A DNA stretch of 64,000 nt. Source: Hephaestia caeni (GTDB lineage Bacteria > Pseudomonadota > Alphaproteobacteria > Sphingomonadales > Sphingomonadaceae). The DNA lies in contig NZ_QXDC01000004.1 of the NCBI RefSeq assembly GCF_003550065.1, positions 434,001 through 498,000 on the forward strand, in the 5' to 3' direction. Positions 60,472 through 64,000 of the stretch are shown here, in pieces. Every line of letters begins with the position of its first letter. Position 1 is the first letter of the stretch. Below the pieces are notes generated by a model. The model searched no databases and was not told where the DNA came from. It saw only the letters and a list, made by a program, of their open reading frames with translations. A program made the position numbers and the translations under genes.

Positions 60472-61677
60472 TCACCGTGCCGCGAGTTGCTTGGCAAAAT
60501 AGATGTTGATCGCGCGGCTCATCGCTTCGGCGATACGGTGGCGCCCGTTGGTCGAATTGAGGAAGGCCGCATCCGCCGTGTTCGAGATATAGCCGGTCTC
60601 GAACAGCACCGAGGGCATGTCGGGCGCCTTGAGCACCATCAGCGACGCCATGCGATGGAAGCTCGGCTTGAGCGGCACCAACGGCTGCGCCTCGCGGCCC
60701 AGCAGGCGGGCGAAATCGGCCGAGCTGTTCATCGCATCACGCTGCGACAGATCGATCAGGATCGACGAGATGTCGCTCGACGTCGCGGCGAGATTGACCC
60801 CGCCGAGGATATCGGCGCGGTTCTCGCGCGCGGCGAGCCGTGCGGCTTCCTTGTCCGAGGCGACTTCGGACAGGGTGTAGACGGTGGCGCCGGTCGCGTC
60901 GGGATTGTCGGCACTGTCGCAATGGACCGAGATGAACAGATCGGCCTTCAGCCGCCGCGCGATCTGGAAGCGCTCGCGCAGCACCAGATAGCGATCGTCG
61001 CTGCGCGTCAGCGCGACGCGTACGCGCCCCGATTTAACCAGCTCATCGCGGATCGCCTTGGCGATCTTGAGCGTGACGTCCTTTTCCTGCAACCCCGTAT
61101 CGGGCGAGATCGCGCCGGGATCGTGTCCACCATGCCCGGCGTCGATCACCACCAGCGGGCGGCTTTCGTCGCCGCGCACGCGGGGCAGATCGAGCCGCCC
61201 GGCCGCGGCCGGCACCGGCATCGAGACGCTATAGCGTTTGGGGCTTTTCGTCGCCGCGCGCGCGAAATCGTCGCTGTCTACCGAGGCGATCGCAAGCGTG
61301 AGCGTGCGGCCGCCGTCCCCCAGCGTGCCGCCGGTGACGATCGCCGGGCGCACCAGATCGAACACGATCCGCGCGCCCGTGCCGTCGCGCACGCCCTGGC
61401 GGACGCGGCCGACGGCGCCCGCGGTTGCCACCGCGCCGCCCGGCGTCGCACCATCGATATCGACCGCGATCCGCCGCGGGCCATCGAGCACGAAGCTCGA
61501 CGCCAACGACACGCCGCCGTCGAAATGGATCAGGATGCGGTCGCGCCCGACATCGATGCGATCGACGGTCGCCGCGAAGCCCGGCGCGCCAGCGATCCAA
61601 CAGGCGAGAAGCGCAAGAACGAAGGACACGAACCGATACTGCCGCGCCCGGTACGCACCGGTCCAGCGAAAATACAT
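60472..61677 (-). CDS. amiC: N-acetylmuramoyl-L-alanine amidase, AmiC-type
   Basis: The product has 401 residues from ATG 61677. A signal peptide (FVSFVLALLACWIAGAPGFA) precedes an AMIN domain (about 38-145). The Amidase_3 domain has zinc ligands in VIDAGHGGHDPGA (His), LQEKDVTL (Glu) and SVHCDSA (His), and the catalytic Glu in VLFETGYISN. It cuts peptide stems from glycan during septum splitting. The blocking helix of regulated amidases seems present near residues 280-330. It is divergent from rne. Confidence 0.93.
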   Translation of the reverse strand: MYFRWTGAYRARQYRFVSFVLALLACWIAGAPGFAATVDRIDVGRDRILIHFDGGVSLASSFVLDGPRRIAVDIDGATPGGAVATAGAVGRVRQGVRDGTGARIVFDLVRPAIVTGGTLGDGGRTLTLAIASVDSDDFARAATKSPKRYSVSMPVPAAAGRLDLPRVRGDESRPLVVIDAGHGGHDPGAISPDTGLQEKDVTLKIAKAIRDELVKSGRVRVALTRSDDRYLVLRERFQIARRLKADLFISVHCDSADNPDATGATVYTLSEVASDKEAARLAARENRADILGGVNLAATSSDISSILIDLSQRDAMNSSADFARLLGREAQPLVPLKPSFHRMASLMVLKAPDMPSVLFETGYISNTADAAFLNSTNGRHRIAEAMSRAINIYFAKQLAAR

Positions 61678-62173
61678 GGGAGGGGGGTTCCCGCTGTTAA
61701 CTCCATACTGCTCCCCCAGGTAGATGAGTGTGCCTCAAATCACGGTAAAAATAAAGGCTTAATCTGTCGTTCAGCATGAATCGGCCGTTCCGCCGCTTTG
61801 ATGGAGCGCGACCGCCATTCAGGTTGCCGTGCCGCAAACGCGGTGCTAGGCACCTCGGTCTACCGGTCGGCATGGTTCGCCTGCCGGTCTATCCCGCCGC
61901 CCCGGCCTTACATTCGGGGCGCAGCTTCACCAGGTTGACACACTCGCATGGCGCATTTCCCCTCCCCCTCGATCCGTACGGCCGATGCCGGCGGAGATGC
62001 GGGTACGGGAGTCCCGAGCCTCTGGGCCGGACGTGCGCGGCGAGATCAGGAACAATCAACAACAGCCCGCGTGACCGGCGCCGGCGGCCTTCGCGCCGCC
62101 CTGCCGGCAACGCCCGTTCATCGCGCGCAGCCACGGCATTCCGTGCCACCGCCGCGCGCCCGGAGACACTTCA
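61678..62173. other. Long rne leader and divergent promoter region
   Basis: The 496 bases between amiC and rne hold no convincing gene. An AT-rich patch at 61733-61775 probably contains promoters for both directions. A TTGACA at 61935 could be a -35 element but lacks a good -10. The GC-rich part nearer rne can form several stems. Long structured leaders are known to mediate RNase E feedback control in other bacteria, so this may be a long regulatory leader. Confidence 0.5.
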
Positions 62174-64000
62174 ATGACCATGCGTATGCTGATCGACGCA
62201 CGGCACCGGGAAGAAACCCGCGTCGCCGTCGTCAAAGGAACCCGAATCGAGGAGTTTGATTTCGAATCCGCCGAGCGCAAGCAGCTCAAAGGCAATATCT
62301 ATCTCGCCAAGGTGACGCGCGTCGAGCCGTCGCTCCAGGCGGCGTTCGTCGATTACGGCGGCAATCGCCACGGATTCCTGGCGTTCAGCGAAATCCATCC
62401 CGATTATTATCAGATCCCCAAGGCGGATCGTGACGCGCTGCTGCGCGAGGAGGCCGAGCACGCCGCCGAGGAAGCCGCGTTGCGCGCCGAGAGCGACGAT
62501 GATGCGGACGTGCTCGACGCCGACGAGGACGTGCTCGACCGGTTCGACGACGATGCCGCAGAGATCGACGATTCCGATGCCGGAGACGATACCGACGGGG
62601 ACGACGACGGTGATTCTGGCGCCGAGGCCGACGAAGAAGACGGCGGCCGCCGACGCCGTGGCCGGCGCCGCGGGAGCAAGACCGACGCCGCCGCGGACGA
62701 CCTGCGCGAACGCCGCCTCGCGTTGCGCCGCCGCTACAAGATCCAGGACGTCATCCGCCGGCGGCAGGTGCTGCTGGTGCAGGTCGTCAAGGAGGAGCGC
62801 GGCAACAAGGGCGCGGCGCTGACCACCTATCTCAGCCTCGCGGGCCGTTATTGCGTGCTGATGCCCAACACGTCGCACGGTGGCGGAATCAGCCGCAAGA
62901 TCAACAACGCCAGCGATCGCAAGCGACTGAAGTCGATCATGGCGGATCTCAAACTGCCCTCGACGATGGGCTGCATCGTCCGCACCGCCGGGCTGTCGCG
63001 CACCAAGACCGAGATCAAGCGCGACTTCGATTATCTCGCGCGGCTGTGGGACGAGATCCGCGAGACCACGCTCGGCTCGTCGGCGCCCGCGCCGATCTAC
63101 GGCGACAGCGACCTGATCAAGCGCGCGATCCGCGACATCTACAATCGCGACATCGACGAGGTGATCGTCGAGGGTGAGGAAGGCTATCGCCAGGCCAAGG
63201 ACTTCATGAAGCTCCTGATGCCGAGCCATGCGAGGCGCGTGAAACATTATTCGGACGCGGTACCGCTGTTCCAGCGCCACCATGTCGAGGATCAGCTCGC
63301 GGCGATGTATCACCCGGTCGTCCAGCTCAAATCGGGCGGCTATCTGGTGATCAACCCGACCGAGGCGCTGGTGTCGATCGACATCAACTCCGGCCGGTCG
63401 ACGCGCGAGCACAATATCGAGCAGACCGCGACCGCGACCAACCTCGAGGCCGCGCACGAGATCGCCCGCCAGCTTCGCCTGCGCGACATGGCCGGGCTGG
63501 TCGTCATCGACTTCATCGACATGGACCACGGCTCGAACGTGCGGAAGGTCGAGAAGGCGGTGAAGGAGGCGCTCAAGAACGATCGCGCGCGCATCCAGGT
63601 CGGCCGCATCTCGTCGTTCGGGCTGATGGAGATGAGCCGCCAGCGTCTGCGCACCGGCGTGCTCGAAGCTTCGACGCGGCAATGCCCGCATTGCGAGGGC
63701 ACCGGGCTGGTGCGCACCGCCTCCTCGGCCGGGCTTTCCGCGCTGCGCATGATCGAGGACGAGGCCGCGCGCGGCCGCGGTTCGATCCTGACGCTACGCG
63801 CGAGCCAGGAAGCCGCCTTCTATGTGCTCAACAAGAAGCGCGGCGAACTCGCCGAGATCGAGGATCGCTACGGCGTCCATATCGACGTCGAGGCCGACGG
63901 CGAGCAGGAAGGCGCGCGCATGGCGGTCGAAGCGTCGGGCGGCCCGCCCGCGCACGCACCACGCTTCGAACCGGCGGTCGTCGAGGACGACCCCGAGATC
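62174..64000 (+). CDS. rne: Ribonuclease E (3' end outside window)
   Basis: The first 609 residues are seen. It starts at ATG 62174 (MTMRMLIDARHREETRVAVV). The S1 domain begins at about 38 (LKGNIYLAKVTRVEPSLQAA) and is interrupted by about 100 residues (84-187) with a very acidic run (107-156) and a basic RRRRGRRRGSK patch, before the S1 fold resumes at YKIQDVIRRRQVLLVQVVKE. The catalytic Asp403 lies in SIDINSGRST and the second Asp pair in VIDFIDMDH (446-449). The zinc-link CPHCEGTG holds Cys504 and Cys507. It starts mRNA decay and processes rRNA. The degradosome scaffold lies outside. Confidence 0.95.
   Translation, partial: MTMRMLIDARHREETRVAVVKGTRIEEFDFESAERKQLKGNIYLAKVTRVEPSLQAAFVDYGGNRHGFLAFSEIHPDYYQIPKADRDALLREEAEHAAEEAALRAESDDDADVLDADEDVLDRFDDDAAEIDDSDAGDDTDGDDDGDSGAEADEEDGGRRRRGRRRGSKTDAAADDLRERRLALRRRYKIQDVIRRRQVLLVQVVKEERGNKGAALTTYLSLAGRYCVLMPNTSHGGGISRKINNASDRKRLKSIMADLKLPSTMGCIVRTAGLSRTKTEIKRDFDYLARLWDEIRETTLGSSAPAPIYGDSDLIKRAIRDIYNRDIDEVIVEGEEGYRQAKDFMKLLMPSHARRVKHYSDAVPLFQRHHVEDQLAAMYHPVVQLKSGGYLVINPTEALVSIDINSGRSTREHNIEQTATATNLEAAHEIARQLRLRDMAGLVVIDFIDMDHGSNVRKVEKAVKEALKNDRARIQVGRISSFGLMEMSRQRLRTGVLEASTRQCPHCEGTGLVRTASSAGLSALRMIEDEAARGRGSILTLRASQEAAFYVLNKKRGELAEIEDRYGVHIDVEADGEQEGARMAVEASGGPPAHAPRFEPAVVEDDPEI

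Noticed and set aside
61776..62177. 133-residue frame ending in ATGA at the rne start
   Set aside because: The ATGA overlap is tempting, but the sequence is Arg- and Pro-rich, lacks a ribosome binding site and motifs, and fits a non-coding leader better. A weak possibility of a leader peptide remains.

Overview
The window is high-GC DNA from an alphaproteobacterium, most likely a member of the Sphingomonadaceae (Sphingomonas-like). The inference rests on the GC-rich codon use, the gene set (lactate 2-monooxygenase-like enzyme, TIGR02001-type envelope protein, a release factor 2 gene without programmed frameshift, an RNase E with an inserted acidic block in its S1 region) and interspersed repeats such as TTCGACAAGCTCAGGGCGAA (12515 and 55663), which I know from sphingomonad genomes. 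No species name can be read from the sequence.

Region 1 (1-10520) is the right part of an integrated element, probably a prophage. It ends at a tyrosine integrase (9349-10503) placed 17 bases from an intact tRNA-Gly(CCC) gene (10521-10594). A CI/LexA-type repressor (4656-5351) sits in the centre. Each side of it carries copies of the inverted repeat TGTGCGA-N5-TCGCACA. To the left, a tightly overlapping minus-strand operon encodes small regulators, unknown proteins, an element-borne DNA polymerase III sliding clamp and an SNF2/DEAD-type helicase that runs off the window. To the right, an overlapping plus-strand operon encodes a tail-anchored protein, a cupin-like protein, a C5 cytosine methyltransferase with an unusual seven-repeat specificity region, small unknown proteins and the integrase. 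No virion structural genes are visible, so prophage versus other integrative element is undecided.

Region 2 (10600-33000) is core chromosome: lactate monooxygenase-like enzyme, PilZ protein, MoaB/CinA-type protein, methionine aminopeptidase, a PadR regulator with its membrane partner, glnB-glnA with a sigma54-like promoter and an intergenic hairpin, a 793-residue secreted protein of unknown function, an RhlE-type RNA helicase, an MFS exporter, Mrp with a CoA-binding protein, the membrane-proteolysis operon hflK-hflC-degP, a HerA/DUF853 ATPase, a GNAT acetyltransferase, and a YeiH-type transporter facing its LysR regulator.

Region 3 (33000-45000) handles carbohydrates and transport. A GH3 glycosidase and a CE15 glucuronoyl-esterase-like protein form an operon divergent from a Tat-exported Gfo/Idh/MocA oxidoreductase. 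A LacI-type palindrome lies between them, suggesting co-regulated use of glucuronoxylan-like material. An OPT transporter follows, then a two-gene unit of a GT4 glycosyltransferase fused to a C-terminal toroid-like domain and a GH130 phosphorylase-like protein.

Region 4 (44600-64000) is housekeeping: queF, sseA-metC-mscS, an envelope protein, the chain ileS-lspA-DUF3035 with ribF in front, folA-thyA, prfB with a SAM-dependent methyltransferase lipoprotein, penicillin-binding protein 1A, an AmiC-type amidase, and rne, which runs off the right edge. The most striking single feature is a 74-base palindromic repeat with 28-base perfect arms inserted in frame inside ileS. Related palindromes occur between genes.
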